Assembly (NCBI GenBank): GCA_947625335.1
Contig: CANQNY010000010.1
Coordinates: 1-36,207 of the forward strand
Origin: an uncultured Clostridia bacterium
GTDB lineage: Bacteria > Bacillota > Clostridia > Oscillospirales > Ruminococcaceae
Direction of reading: 5' to 3'
Length of the DNA: 36,207 nucleotides
Shown here piece by piece: positions 7,938 through 16,506 of the stretch. Positions within the stretch are counted from its first letter, which is position 1; each line of letters begins with the position of its first letter. The notes beneath the pieces were generated by a model that saw only the letters and a list, made by a program, of their open reading frames with translations, had not been told where the DNA came from and made no database searches. A program made the translations under genes and the position numbers.

Positions 7938-9695
7938 TTATATAGGCAGCGTTATTTTTCGCAGCCATTCTTTTTCGAGGGGGTCAAAATGCGGGGAAAG
8001 CTGCTCGAAAACAAGCTGCTGATAAGCGTTGAAATACTCAATCTGCCGCGGCGAAAGCAGCGTTTTTTCTACGCCGCGCGGGTCAAACGGCACTAATGTC
8101 AGCGGCGAAAATCCGAGAAATTCTCCGTATTCGGATTTGCCGCGATTTTCGCATAACAACAGGCTTTCGTGGCGTATGCCAAACTTGTTTTCCGCGTAAA
8201 ATCCCGGCTCGTCGGAGGTAATCATTCCCGCGCGCAGCGGCTCGTCGCCCACCGCGCTGCGGCTTATGCGCTGAGGTCCTTCGTGGACGTTCAACAGAAA
8301 TCCCACGCCGTGACCCGTGCCGTGACCGTAGTCCAAAAGTTCCCGCCAAAGCGGCGCGCGCGCGGCATAATCCAAAGTTGAACCGCGAACGCCCGCGGGA
8401 AAAACTGCATTCAAAAGCTCCAGATGACCGCTAAGAACCAGCGTAAACGCGCGCTTTTCGTCGGGCGAAAGATCTCCTAAAACAAAAGTCCGCGTAACGT
8501 CGGTCGTGCCGTCGAGGTAGTGCCCGCCCGTGTCGGACAGCAGCAGCCCGCGCGGGAGAATTTCCGCGTCAGTCCGAGCCGTCGCGGAGTAATGCACAAT
8601 CGCCCCGTGCGCGCCGTACGCCATTATCGGCGCAAAGCTCTGACCGAGGTAATTTTCGCCCCGCTGTCGCAATTCTTCGAGCTTTTCGGCAGCGGAAATT
8701 TCGGTGATTTTTTCGCGCCCGACCGCGCCCTCAAGCCACATCATAAAACGCGTCACGGCAATTCCGTCTTGCAGGTGAGCGCGTTTTTCGGCGGCAATTT
8801 CGGCGGGATTTTTGACAGCTTTTAAAAGGACAATCGGACTTTGTTTTTCGACAATTTTGCAGCTTTCGGGGACGCTTGAAAATAATTTGTAATTCACAGC
8901 CTTGGGGTCGGCTAAAACCGCACCGCTAAGCGATTTCAGCGCGTTGTAAACATCATTGTACGGTAGAATTTCAACGCTGTCAGCGGCAAGTTTTGCGGCA
9001 ATTTTTTCGGAAAAAATCGACCTCTCCGCGAAGAGCCGAACGCGCTCGCCGACGAGCATAAACGCGAGGAAAACGGGGTTGTAATCCACGTCGCCGCCGC
9101 GCAAATTCAGCGTCCAAGCTATCTCGTCGGGCGCGGAAATCAGCAGAAAATCAGCGTTTTGTTCGCGCATTTTTTCGCGGATAACAGACAATTTTTCGGC
9201 GCGCGAAATCCCGCAAACGCTCTCCGGGAGCGCGATGACGGGCATTTTCGGCAGCGGCGGGCGATTTTCCCAGACAAGATCTCCGAGGTCGTCGGTTTTG
9301 ATCCCGATGTTTTTTTCGCAAAGCCCCTGCTTTAATCGGCGGACAAATTCCGTGGACAGGCATCTCCCGTCAAAGCCCAAAAATGAATTTTTCGGCATCG
9401 TATCCTGCAAAAATTTAACAATCGAGGGCGTTTCGGGAAGTCCCTGTTTCATAAGCGTAATGCCGTGGGAAAGCTGCTGTTTCGCCTGGATAAAATAGCG
9501 GCTGTCCGTCCAGAGAAAGGCGTCGTTTTCCGTCACGACAAGCGTTCCCGCAGAGCCCGTAAACCCGCTTAAATACTCGCGTAAGCGAAAATGCGCGCTG
9601 ACGTATTCGCTGCCGTGAAAGTCGTCCGTGGGGACGATATACGCGAAAATTCCGCGCTCTTTCATGACGCTTTGAAACTTAGAAATTCTGTCCAT
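7938..9695 (-). CDS. Xaa-Pro aminopeptidase (M24B, long aminopeptidase P form)
   Basis: The 585-residue length fits the long aminopeptidase P type with two creatinase-like N-terminal domains and a C-terminal pita-bread catalytic domain. The five metal ligands are visible: Asp388 and Asp399 (DTGGHYLDGTTD), His462 (HGTGHGVG), Glu496 (SDEPGFYAE) and Glu510 (RHES). Their spacing equals that of human XPNPEP1 as I remember it. A second histidine lies in LLNVHEGPQRIS. The enzyme removes N-terminal residues preceding proline, with two divalent metals, in the cytoplasm. It is the last gene of the minus operon, one base after the pullulanase-like gene; the link to glucan genes is probably only shared transcription. 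Confidence 0.95.
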   Translation of the reverse strand: MDRISKFQSVMKERGIFAYIVPTDDFHGSEYVSAHFRLREYLSGFTGSAGTLVVTENDAFLWTDSRYFIQAKQQLSHGITLMKQGLPETPSIVKFLQDTMPKNSFLGFDGRCLSTEFVRRLKQGLCEKNIGIKTDDLGDLVWENRPPLPKMPVIALPESVCGISRAEKLSVIREKMREQNADFLLISAPDEIAWTLNLRGGDVDYNPVFLAFMLVGERVRLFAERSIFSEKIAAKLAADSVEILPYNDVYNALKSLSGAVLADPKAVNYKLFSSVPESCKIVEKQSPIVLLKAVKNPAEIAAEKRAHLQDGIAVTRFMMWLEGAVGREKITEISAAEKLEELRQRGENYLGQSFAPIMAYGAHGAIVHYSATARTDAEILPRGLLLSDTGGHYLDGTTDVTRTFVLGDLSPDEKRAFTLVLSGHLELLNAVFPAGVRGSTLDYAARAPLWRELLDYGHGTGHGVGFLLNVHEGPQRISRSAVGDEPLRAGMITSDEPGFYAENKFGIRHESLLLCENRGKSEYGEFLGFSPLTLVPFDPRGVEKTLLSPRQIEYFNAYQQLVFEQLSPHFDPLEKEWLRKITLPI

Positions 9696-9696
9696 T

Positions 9697-11481
9697 TTAG
9701 TTCAGCCTCCTCGCCGCTAAAACTGAATATTCCGCACAACAAAGCCGTTTTTGAGTGAATAAAGATTTGTCGGACGCACAATTTTTATCGATGAAAATTT
9801 CAAATTCTCCGTCGATATTCGGGAAGAATTTCTCGCCGGTCGAATTAAGTAAAATTACAAAATATCCGTTTTGTGTATATATAGAAATTATATACGCGCC
9901 ATTTTCGCGTTTATAGCAAATTTCCCCGAAATCCGCGAGAAATCGCTTTCTGAACGCGATTAAGCCGCGATAATACTCGACGATTTCGCGGTTTTCGGTG
10001 ACTTGATCCCACCGCAAAGCGTTCACCTCATCGCCCGATCGATAACTGTTTTCATCGCCTTGTTTTGAACGCAAAAACTCCTGACCCGCCGCGATAAACG
10101 GCGTTCCGCGCGATAAAAAAACCAGCGCGGCTGCCATTTTATCGGCGCGTTTTATTCGCTCTAGATCCGCATTGTTAAGCGAAATATTCAATTTATCGAA
10201 TAAAGTTAAATTATCGTGACATTCTACATAATTTATCGTTTGTTTTGAATTATCCGTCCAAAAATCCTGCAAAAAATTCCCCGAAATCGACTGAATTATT
10301 GTCGAAAAACAATCTTCCGCCGCGCCGCCGTTCACGAAACCGCAGCCGCGCGCGTCGAACACCGAGCCTTTGACCGCGTCGCGGAAACTGTCGTTGAAAA
10401 ACGCGATCTCAGGGAGCTTTCGAGCCTTGCGCTGAACCGCGCGAGACCGCTCCGGGAGCGCGCTCACGCCGCCCGTCCACCCCTCCCCGTACAGGAGGAT
10501 TTCGGGGTTTATCCGCCGCAGCCGACGGACGATTTCGCGCATCGTTTTAAGGTCCAGCAGCCCCATCAAATCGAACCTGAACCCGTCGAATTTGTACTCC
10601 CGCGCGAGGAATTCGAGGCTGTCCAAAATGAATTTTCGCGCCATAAATCTTTCAGACGCGAATTCGTTCCCGCAGCCCGAACCGTTCGATTTTCCGCGAA
10701 AATAATACCCCGGAAATATCTTCCCGAACGCGCATTTTTCCGCCGAAAACATGTGGTTGTACACAACGTCCGCCACCACTCCGAGCCCTTTTTCGTGCGC
10801 GGACAGCACCAGCTGTCTCAGCTCTAAAACCGCATTGTTATGCGAATAATAAGCGCTCGGCACGTTTGGAAAACGCGGGTTATAACCCCAGTTATATTGC
10901 TCCCCGTCAAAATTAAAATCGAAAACGGGCATAAGCTGAATATGCGTCACGCCGAGCGATTTTATATATTCGAGACCGATTTTTTCGCCGTGAGAATTTG
11001 TCCGATTTTCCTCGCAAAATGCAAGAAATTTTCCGTGACTTGCAAAATTTGCGTTTTTGTCCATCGAAAAATCCCGCACCGAAAGCTCGTAAATTATCGG
11101 ATTTTCGCCCGAAATCGCGGAGGTTTCGTCCCAACCCGCGGGCTTATTTTTTCGCATATTAACAACGATCGACAGCCTCCCGTCGGGCGTTATCGCGCGC
11201 GAATACGGGTCGGGACTGCATACGGTTTTGCCGTTTTGCGTGATCGAAAAATCGTACCGCACGCCGTCCATATCGCCCATTTTTTCGTACTCGAAAATTC
11301 CTCTTTCCCGGCGCATTTTTCTCTTGAAAAACATCTCGTTTTCCGCATTGTAGAGCCGCAAAACCGCGCTCTCCGCAAACGGCTGCCACACGCGGAAAAG
11401 CGTTTTTTTGCGCGAATAAACAGCGCCGAGCTGTCCGCAGAATTTTTCCTCGTCTGCGCGCTGAAAATTTTTATCAATCAT
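9697..11481 (-). CDS. Type I pullulanase-like GH13 enzyme
   Basis: This 594-residue protein has an N-terminal CBM48-like region and a GH13 barrel. The pullulanase signature YNWGYNP begins at residue 196. The catalytic triad is readable: nucleophile Asp304 (GFRFDLMG), acid/base Glu333 (LYGEGW) and Asp423 (ECHDN). It should cleave alpha-1,6 branches of glycogen, pullulan or limit dextrins. There is no signal peptide, so it likely acts inside the cell on glycogen together with malQ two genes upstream. I choose the ATG at 11481 (GGAG seven bases before) over a TTG one codon earlier. It overlaps the end of the ttcA-like gene by 8 bp, so translation is probably coupled. It is slightly short for the family, with a reduced C-terminus. 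Confidence 0.92.
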   Translation of the reverse strand: MIDKNFQRADEEKFCGQLGAVYSRKKTLFRVWQPFAESAVLRLYNAENEMFFKRKMRRERGIFEYEKMGDMDGVRYDFSITQNGKTVCSPDPYSRAITPDGRLSIVVNMRKNKPAGWDETSAISGENPIIYELSVRDFSMDKNANFASHGKFLAFCEENRTNSHGEKIGLEYIKSLGVTHIQLMPVFDFNFDGEQYNWGYNPRFPNVPSAYYSHNNAVLELRQLVLSAHEKGLGVVADVVYNHMFSAEKCAFGKIFPGYYFRGKSNGSGCGNEFASERFMARKFILDSLEFLAREYKFDGFRFDLMGLLDLKTMREIVRRLRRINPEILLYGEGWTGGVSALPERSRAVQRKARKLPEIAFFNDSFRDAVKGSVFDARGCGFVNGGAAEDCFSTIIQSISGNFLQDFWTDNSKQTINYVECHDNLTLFDKLNISLNNADLERIKRADKMAAALVFLSRGTPFIAAGQEFLRSKQGDENSYRSGDEVNALRWDQVTENREIVEYYRGLIAFRKRFLADFGEICYKRENGAYIISIYTQNGYFVILLNSTGEKFFPNIDGEFEIFIDKNCASDKSLFTQKRLCCAEYSVLAARRLN

Positions 11482-12277
11482 CAAATTTCTCCAAAAAATT
11501 ATGCGTGCCGCGCTCGTCCTTGTAAGATAAAATCCTGTCCAGACGAACGTTCTGTACGCTGTGAAAAATGTTCTGTGCGACCTGCGGATTTTCCTCGCAA
11601 AGTCGCGCTATAAGCCGCTTTGTGAACTCCCGCTTGGAGTTTTCCTCGCGTTTTGAAAGCGCGCAGCTGCACTTTGGAAACTGCAAATTGAACGCCCCGC
11701 ACCACGCCAGAATATCCCGCTCGCGGATAAAAAACATCGGGCGGATAAGCTCCATTCCCGCGAAATTCTGCGACTTCACGCGCGGCAGCATGGTCTGCGC
11801 CTGACCGCCGTACAAAACGCCCATGAGCGTGGACTCGATAACGTCGTCGAAATGGTGTCCGAGCGCGATTTTATTGCAGCCGAGCGACTGCGCTTTCGCG
11901 TACAGATGCCCGCGGCGCATTTTCGAGCAGAGAAAACACGGATTTTTTCGCTCGTTTTCGGTGTGTCTGAAAATCTCGGTCTTGAACTCCTCAAGCGGTA
12001 TTAAAAGGCGTTTCGCGTTGTCGTAGATAAGCTTTTTATTGTCAGCCGAAAATCCCGCGTCCATCAAAAGATACCGCACCGTTACACCGCTGTCCCTGCG
12101 TTCAAGCTGCCGAAACAGCGCGGACATCAGCGTCGAATCCTTCCCGCCCGACACGCACACGCACACGCTGTCGCCGCGTTTTACAAGCCGAAATTCCTCG
12201 ACTGCGCGGAAAAACTGCTTTGTAATCGTCTTTGCAAATTCCCCGCAAAGGCTTTGTGTTATCGCATTTTCAGCCAT
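11474..12277 (-). CDS. TtcA-family tRNA 2-thiolation protein
   Basis: This 267-residue PP-loop ATPase carries SGGKDS at 43-48, the cysteine pair Cys114/Cys117 (NPCFLC), GHHFDDVIES near 140-149 and further cysteines at 203 and 205. These fit the TtcA group, which adds sulfur to cytidine 32 of tRNA using an iron-sulfur cluster held by three cysteines. Close relatives in Firmicutes are often only called TtcA-family, and a different target base cannot be excluded. It sits between malQ (4 bp gap) and the pullulanase-like gene (8 bp overlap), so it is co-transcribed with glucan genes. Confidence 0.85.
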   Translation of the reverse strand: MAENAITQSLCGEFAKTITKQFFRAVEEFRLVKRGDSVCVCVSGGKDSTLMSALFRQLERRDSGVTVRYLLMDAGFSADNKKLIYDNAKRLLIPLEEFKTEIFRHTENERKNPCFLCSKMRRGHLYAKAQSLGCNKIALGHHFDDVIESTLMGVLYGGQAQTMLPRVKSQNFAGMELIRPMFFIRERDILAWCGAFNLQFPKCSCALSKREENSKREFTKRLIARLCEENPQVAQNIFHSVQNVRLDRILSYKDERGTHNFLEKFDD

Positions 12278-12281
12278 TTCG

Positions 12282-13778
12282 TCAACCCTTTTCGGGCGGC
12301 TTTGCGCGCATATAAGTCACGGCGAGGTCATAAAGCCTTGACGCGTCTTTCGCGCGCAGCTGCTTTTTCACCATGCGCCAGCTCCAGTTTCCGCCGAGCG
12401 TTGACGGAACGTTCATTCGCCCGCGTTTGTCAAGCCCCAGAACGTCCTGCATGGGGATAATCGCAAGGTCCGACGGCGACGCATACGCCGCCCTTATAGC
12501 GCAGTAATTCAGCCGCTTGAAAGCCCTCTTGTCGAGATACTTTTTCGCCATTTTGCGCGATTTTGCGTCCGCCTCCTTGAACCATTGCACAAACGTTGCG
12601 TTGTCGTGCGTTCCCGTGTAGCAGACGGAATTTTTCGGGTAATTGTGCGGGAGATGGTCGTTGTCGGAAAACTCCGGGTTGAACCCGAACTGCAACACCT
12701 TCATGCCCGGAAAACCGCATTTTGAAAGCAATTGTTTAACGCTGTCGAAAATATCTCCCAGATCCTCCGCAATGATGTTGACGTCGCCGAGCTGATTTTT
12801 GATAGCGTCGAACAGATCTGTTCCGGGACCTTTTTCCCAGTTTCCGTGCTCGGCGGTTTCCGCGCCGAACGGAATTGCGTAATAGGTGTCAAACGCGCGG
12901 AAGTGGTCAATTCTCAGCATATCGTACAGCTGCGCCGATTTTTTCACGCGTTTTATCCACCAGTCAAAGCCCGTTTTTTTCATCTCGTCCCAGTTGTAGA
13001 GCGGATTTCCCCAAAGCTGACCCGTTTTTGAAAAGTAATCGGGCGGCACTCCCGCAACGCGTTTCGGGCAGAGTTTTTCGTCCAGCTCGAACAGTTCGGG
13101 GTGCGCCCAGACGTCCGCGCAGTCGGGCGCGACGTATATCGGAATATCGCCGATTATGCTTATCCCTTTGGATTTGCAGACGCTGTGAAAGCGGTTCCAT
13201 TGGCGGAAAAAGATGTACTGACACCACTTTACAAACCGAATTTCCTCTTTAAGCTCCTCGCGGTAACGCTCCAGAGCCTCAGGCGTGCGGAGTTTTATAT
13301 CCTCGTCCCACTCGCTCCAGGAAACGCCGCCGAACTGCTTTTTAAGCGCGGTAAACAGCGCGTAATCGTCCAGCCACTCAGCTTCCTCCAGCACGAAAGA
13401 CGTGTACCCCACGTCGTCCGTGAACTTCGCAAACGCCTTTCTTAAGAGAACGTCCCGCGTAGCCGAGATTTTCGCGTAGTCTACAAACGCTGGGTCTGCG
13501 CCGTAATCGGCGTTTTCGCAGTCGGATTTGTCCAGAAGCCCATGCTCGCAAAGCTCGTCAAGGTCTATCATAAGCGGATTTCCCGCAAACGACGAAAACG
13601 GCTGATACGGGCTGTCGCCGTACCCCGTCGGACCTATCGGCAGCACCTGCCAGAAGCTCTGTCCCGCGGACTTCAGCCACTCGGCGAAATTCTCCGCGTC
13701 CTTACCCAGAGTCCCTATTCCGTAGGGCGACGGCAGGGACGTTATGTGCATAAGCACGCCGCAGTTTCTTTTGCTCAT
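12282..13778 (-). CDS. malQ: 4-alpha-glucanotransferase (amylomaltase, GH77)
   Basis: A full-length GH77 enzyme (498 residues). The opening GVLMHITSLPSPYGIGTLG is typical. Catalytic residues can be placed: nucleophile Asp291 (RIDHFRAF), acid/base Glu338 (IAEDLG) and Asp392 (THDN). It transfers alpha-1,4-glucan chains between maltodextrins and releases glucose in the cytoplasm. Together with the debranching pullulanase in the same operon it would handle glycogen or maltodextrin. AAAGGA ten bases before the ATG supports the start. It lies 15 bp after comM. Confidence 0.97.
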   Translation of the reverse strand: MSKRNCGVLMHITSLPSPYGIGTLGKDAENFAEWLKSAGQSFWQVLPIGPTGYGDSPYQPFSSFAGNPLMIDLDELCEHGLLDKSDCENADYGADPAFVDYAKISATRDVLLRKAFAKFTDDVGYTSFVLEEAEWLDDYALFTALKKQFGGVSWSEWDEDIKLRTPEALERYREELKEEIRFVKWCQYIFFRQWNRFHSVCKSKGISIIGDIPIYVAPDCADVWAHPELFELDEKLCPKRVAGVPPDYFSKTGQLWGNPLYNWDEMKKTGFDWWIKRVKKSAQLYDMLRIDHFRAFDTYYAIPFGAETAEHGNWEKGPGTDLFDAIKNQLGDVNIIAEDLGDIFDSVKQLLSKCGFPGMKVLQFGFNPEFSDNDHLPHNYPKNSVCYTGTHDNATFVQWFKEADAKSRKMAKKYLDKRAFKRLNYCAIRAAYASPSDLAIIPMQDVLGLDKRGRMNVPSTLGGNWSWRMVKKQLRAKDASRLYDLAVTYMRAKPPEKG

Positions 13779-13793
13779 TTTAAAACAATCCTT

Positions 13794-15320
13794 TCATATG
13801 CGGTCCCAATATTTCCTGTCAAGACTTCTGAAACTTATCGCCTGTGAAATATGGTTTTTAAGTATCGGCTCGCTGCCGTCAAGATCGGCGCAGGTCCTCG
13901 CAACTTTAAGTATCCTGTCATACGCCCTCGCGGACATTCCGAGAGTATTAAACGCCCGTTTCAGCATATCCTCCGCGTCGGGGGTCATTTGGCACACTTC
14001 CGAAATCATATCGGACGTTATCATACTGTTTGCCCGAATATTCGTTCCCCTATAACGCCTTGCCTGTATATCCCGCGCTTTCTGAACGCGCTCGGCAATC
14101 GCCGCGGAGCTTTCCTGGGGCTTTCGGTTGGACAGCTCTTCAAACTTCACGGGTTTAACCTCAATCTGAATATCAATTCTGTCCAGCACAGGACCGGAGA
14201 TTTTCCGCAGATACGCCTTAACCTGATTTTGCGTGCAGGTGCATTTTTTCAGCGGATTTCCGTAGTTCCCGCACGGACACGGGTTCATTGCCGCGATAAC
14301 CATAACGCTGCAGGGGTATGTTACCGTGCCGCTGGCTCTGGAGATAGTCACCGAGCCGTCCTCCATAGGCTGCCGCAGCGTTTCGAGAGACTTTCTGTCA
14401 AATTCGGGCAGCTCGTCCAGAAACAGCACCCCGTTATGCGCGAGCGAGATTTCTCCGGGGTGCGGGATAGTACCCCCGCCGATAAGCCCCACCGAGCTTG
14501 CGGTATGGCTCACCGCGCGGAACGGACGCTCTTTTACCAGCGGGTCGCGCGGGTCGATTATCCCCGCGACGGAATGTATCTGCGTGGTCTCAATGCTCTC
14601 CTCAAACGTGATTTTCGGCAATATAGAGGGAATTCTCTTGGCGATCATCGACTTTCCCGCTCCGGGAGGTCCGAGCATAAGCACGTTATGCGAGCCTGCC
14701 GCCGCGACTTCCACAGCCCTTTTCGCCGCAAACTGCCCCATAACTTCCGCAAAATCCGCATAATGCGTTTTTGCAACGTCAAAGCCGTTGTAATGCGGTT
14801 CGGGAGAAAGCCCTCGCCCGTAGATGTAAAAATCCACGAGCTGCATAAGGTTGTCCACCCCGTAAACCTCGATTTCCTTTACAACAGACGCCTCGCGGGC
14901 GTTCGCGGCGGGCAGGAACAGGCGTTTTACGCCGTTGTTCGCGGCGTGGATAGCCATACTCAAAACGCCGTTTACGGGGGACAATTTTCCGTCAAGCGAA
15001 ATTTCCCCGATAAACGCGTCGCCGTCGGACGTGGAAATATACCCGCCCATCTCCAGAAGAGCCGCCGATATGGGCAGATCGAACATCGAGCCGATTTTCC
15101 TGACGCTGGCGGGCGCGAGATTTACCGTGACGTGACCCGAAAGCACCTTAAGGCACAAATGCTCCATAACGGCGCGAATTCTCGCCTTGCTCTCCTGAAC
15201 GGCGGCGTCGGGCAGTCCTACCATCTCGAAACTCGGCTGTCCCGCGCCGATAGTAGCCTCCACGGTCACGGAAAACGCATTCAGACCGAAAAGACCTATG
15301 CTGTTTATTTTGCTGAACAT
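13794..15320 (-). CDS. comM: YifB/ComM-family Mg-chelatase-like AAA+ ATPase
   Basis: The 508-residue protein follows the ComM plan: an N-terminal LonC/S5-like domain (about 20-165), a Mg-chelatase-type AAA+ core with Walker A GPPGAGKS at 217-224, the Walker B segment VLFLDELPEF, and a C-terminal helical domain. The cysteine-rich CPCGNYGNPLKKCTC insert is present. In Gammaproteobacteria ComM is a helicase that extends branch migration during natural transformation; its role in Firmicutes is less clear. GGAGG lies close before the ATG. It is the first gene of the five-gene minus operon, with a promoter at 15489-15517 and an inverted-repeat element in its leader. Confidence 0.93.
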   Translation of the reverse strand: MFSKINSIGLFGLNAFSVTVEATIGAGQPSFEMVGLPDAAVQESKARIRAVMEHLCLKVLSGHVTVNLAPASVRKIGSMFDLPISAALLEMGGYISTSDGDAFIGEISLDGKLSPVNGVLSMAIHAANNGVKRLFLPAANAREASVVKEIEVYGVDNLMQLVDFYIYGRGLSPEPHYNGFDVAKTHYADFAEVMGQFAAKRAVEVAAAGSHNVLMLGPPGAGKSMIAKRIPSILPKITFEESIETTQIHSVAGIIDPRDPLVKERPFRAVSHTASSVGLIGGGTIPHPGEISLAHNGVLFLDELPEFDRKSLETLRQPMEDGSVTISRASGTVTYPCSVMVIAAMNPCPCGNYGNPLKKCTCTQNQVKAYLRKISGPVLDRIDIQIEVKPVKFEELSNRKPQESSAAIAERVQKARDIQARRYRGTNIRANSMITSDMISEVCQMTPDAEDMLKRAFNTLGMSARAYDRILKVARTCADLDGSEPILKNHISQAISFRSLDRKYWDRI

Positions 15321-15372
15321 AAAAAACCTCCGAAAACATTTGAACTATTCAGCCTGTATAAAAAGTCAAATC

Positions 15373-15479
15373 TTAGGCTGTTGAGAAAGCTCCAGATGCA
15401 AGGAAGCGGTGCTGCGGCTAGGCTTTGTGCCTGCCGCAGTACCACTGACGTAGCAGATGGGGCTTTATCGACAGCCTAA
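15373..15479 (-). repeat. Inverted-repeat element, copy 1 (MITE-like or structured leader)
   Basis: A 107-bp element opens with TTAGGCTGTTGAGAAAGC and closes with GCTTTATCGACAGCCTAA, terminal arms that match at 16 of 18 positions. Inside is a second hairpin, CTGCGGC (15412-15418) with GCCGCAG (15433-15439), extended by AGGC/GCCT around TTTGT. Relative to the minus-strand comM transcript it lies just after the predicted start site, so it would fold as the 5' leader. It is homologous to the element at 15615-15720 in opposite orientation. It encodes nothing. Confidence 0.85.
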
Positions 15480-15488
15480 CTATTGTTT

Positions 15489-15517
15489 ATTATACTACAT
15501 TTTCTCTGAAATTGCAA
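15489..15517 (-). promoter_or_regulatory. comM operon promoter
   Basis: On the minus strand TTGCAA (15517-15512) and TATAAT (15494-15489) are 17 bp apart. Transcription would begin near 15482, directly in front of the inverted-repeat element, and run into comM. Confidence 0.75.
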
Positions 15518-15567
15518 CGGAATTCCCAAAGTTTTTTCGGAAAATTGACATTTCCGGGTTTTTTAGG

Positions 15568-15596
15568 TTGAAATTTTATAAAGAATATGTTATAAT
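15568..15596 (+). promoter_or_regulatory. rlmB operon promoter
   Basis: TTGAAA (15568-15573) and TATAAT (15591-15596) are 17 bp apart, with TGT before the -10 giving an extended -10. A small inverted repeat CGGAAA/TTTCCG (15538-15556) lies upstream. The transcript would carry the element at 15615-15720 in its leader before rlmB. Confidence 0.82.
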
Positions 15597-15614
15597 ATTC
15601 TTATATGCTTTAGG

Positions 15615-15720
15615 TTAGGCTGTTGATAAAACCCTATCTGCGTCGTCAGCGACTTGTCAACAGCCACAAATGCCGGTTTCAAGCCCCTTCCCAGCATCTA
15701 GGGCTTTCTCAGCAGCCTAA
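15615..15720 (+). repeat. Inverted-repeat element, copy 2 (MITE-like or structured leader)
   Basis: A 106-bp relative of copy 1, running the other way. Its arms TTAGGCTGTTGATAAAACCC and GGGCTTTCTCAGCAGCCTAA pair well. The centre differs in sequence from copy 1 but can still form a hairpin (CTTG 15653-15656 with CAAG 15680-15683, inner AAC/GTT) around a shared CACAAA loop. It lies in the leader of rlmB, ending 42 bases before the ATG. Confidence 0.85.
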
Positions 15721-15762
15721 ACAGGTGTTTTTACACACAAGGATTTTGATAAAAGGAAATTT

Positions 15763-16506
15763 ATGGAAAATAACGTTGAAAACAAAATAATATACGGAAA
15801 AAACGCCGTTTTAGAGGCGTTGAACTCGGACGCGGGCGTTGATACGGTTTTTGTGCAGAAAGGGCTGTCGGCGGGGAACATTTTTGCCGCGGCGAAAAGC
15901 CACGGCGCGGTGATAAAAGAAGTCAGCGCGGAAAAGCTTGCGGCTCTTACGGGCACGCCGAAACACGGCGGCGTTGCGGCGGAGCTTTCTGCGTGCGAGT
16001 ACGCCGAGCTTTCGGATATTCTCGAAGAGTCAAAACGCAAGAATAAGCCGCCGTTTATAATCATTGCGGACGAAATTGCCGACCCGCACAATCTTGGGGC
16101 GATAATCCGCTCGGCGGAGGCTGCGGGAGCGGACGGGGTGATTATCCCGAAAAGGCGTTCCGCGTCGCTTAACGGGACGGTTTTCAAGACCAGCGCGGGC
16201 GCGGCGGCGTGGATAAAAGTTGCACGGGTGGCAAACCTTGTGGACGCTATTAAAACGCTTAAGAAAAACGGCGTCTGGGTGTACGGCATGGAGGCTGACG
16301 GCGCGCCTTACGACAGCGCGGACCTCACGGGCGCGGCGGCGATAGTCGTCGGCAGCGAGGGTTTCGGGCTGGGGAGACTTGTGCGCGAGAACTGCGACGA
16401 GGTGCTGTCGCTGCCGATGAGCGGGAAAGTGAATTCGCTGAATGCGTCGGTGTCGGCGGGTATTTTGATGTACGAGGTTGTAAGGCAGCGGCGCAAAAAA
16501 GGCTGA
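15763..16506 (+). CDS. rlmB: 23S rRNA (guanosine-2'-O-)-methyltransferase, TrmH/RlmB family
   Basis: A 247-residue SPOUT methyltransferase. An N-terminal substrate-binding domain (IIYGKNAVLEAL) precedes the three SPOUT motifs: DPHNLGAIIRSAEAAGA (motif 1, with the conserved Asn and Arg), IVVGSEGFGL (motif 2) and LPMSGKVNSLNASVSAGI (motif 3). It methylates the ribose of G2251 in the peptidyl-transferase region of 23S rRNA. AAAGGAAA before the ATG supports the start. It heads a long plus-strand operon with other RNA-maturation genes. The sequence of its C-terminal motif recurs in scrambled form about 330 bases downstream. Confidence 0.93.
   Translation: MENNVENKIIYGKNAVLEALNSDAGVDTVFVQKGLSAGNIFAAAKSHGAVIKEVSAEKLAALTGTPKHGGVAAELSACEYAELSDILEESKRKNKPPFIIIADEIADPHNLGAIIRSAEAAGADGVIIPKRRSASLNGTVFKTSAGAAAWIKVARVANLVDAIKTLKKNGVWVYGMEADGAPYDSADLTGAAAIVVGSEGFGLGRLVRENCDEVLSLPMSGKVNSLNASVSAGILMYEVVRQRRKKG

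Noticed and set aside
13851-15479. 542-residue plus-strand frame opposite comM
   Set aside because: It mirrors comM and runs through the inverted-repeat element; composition is Arg/His-rich as expected for an antisense frame.
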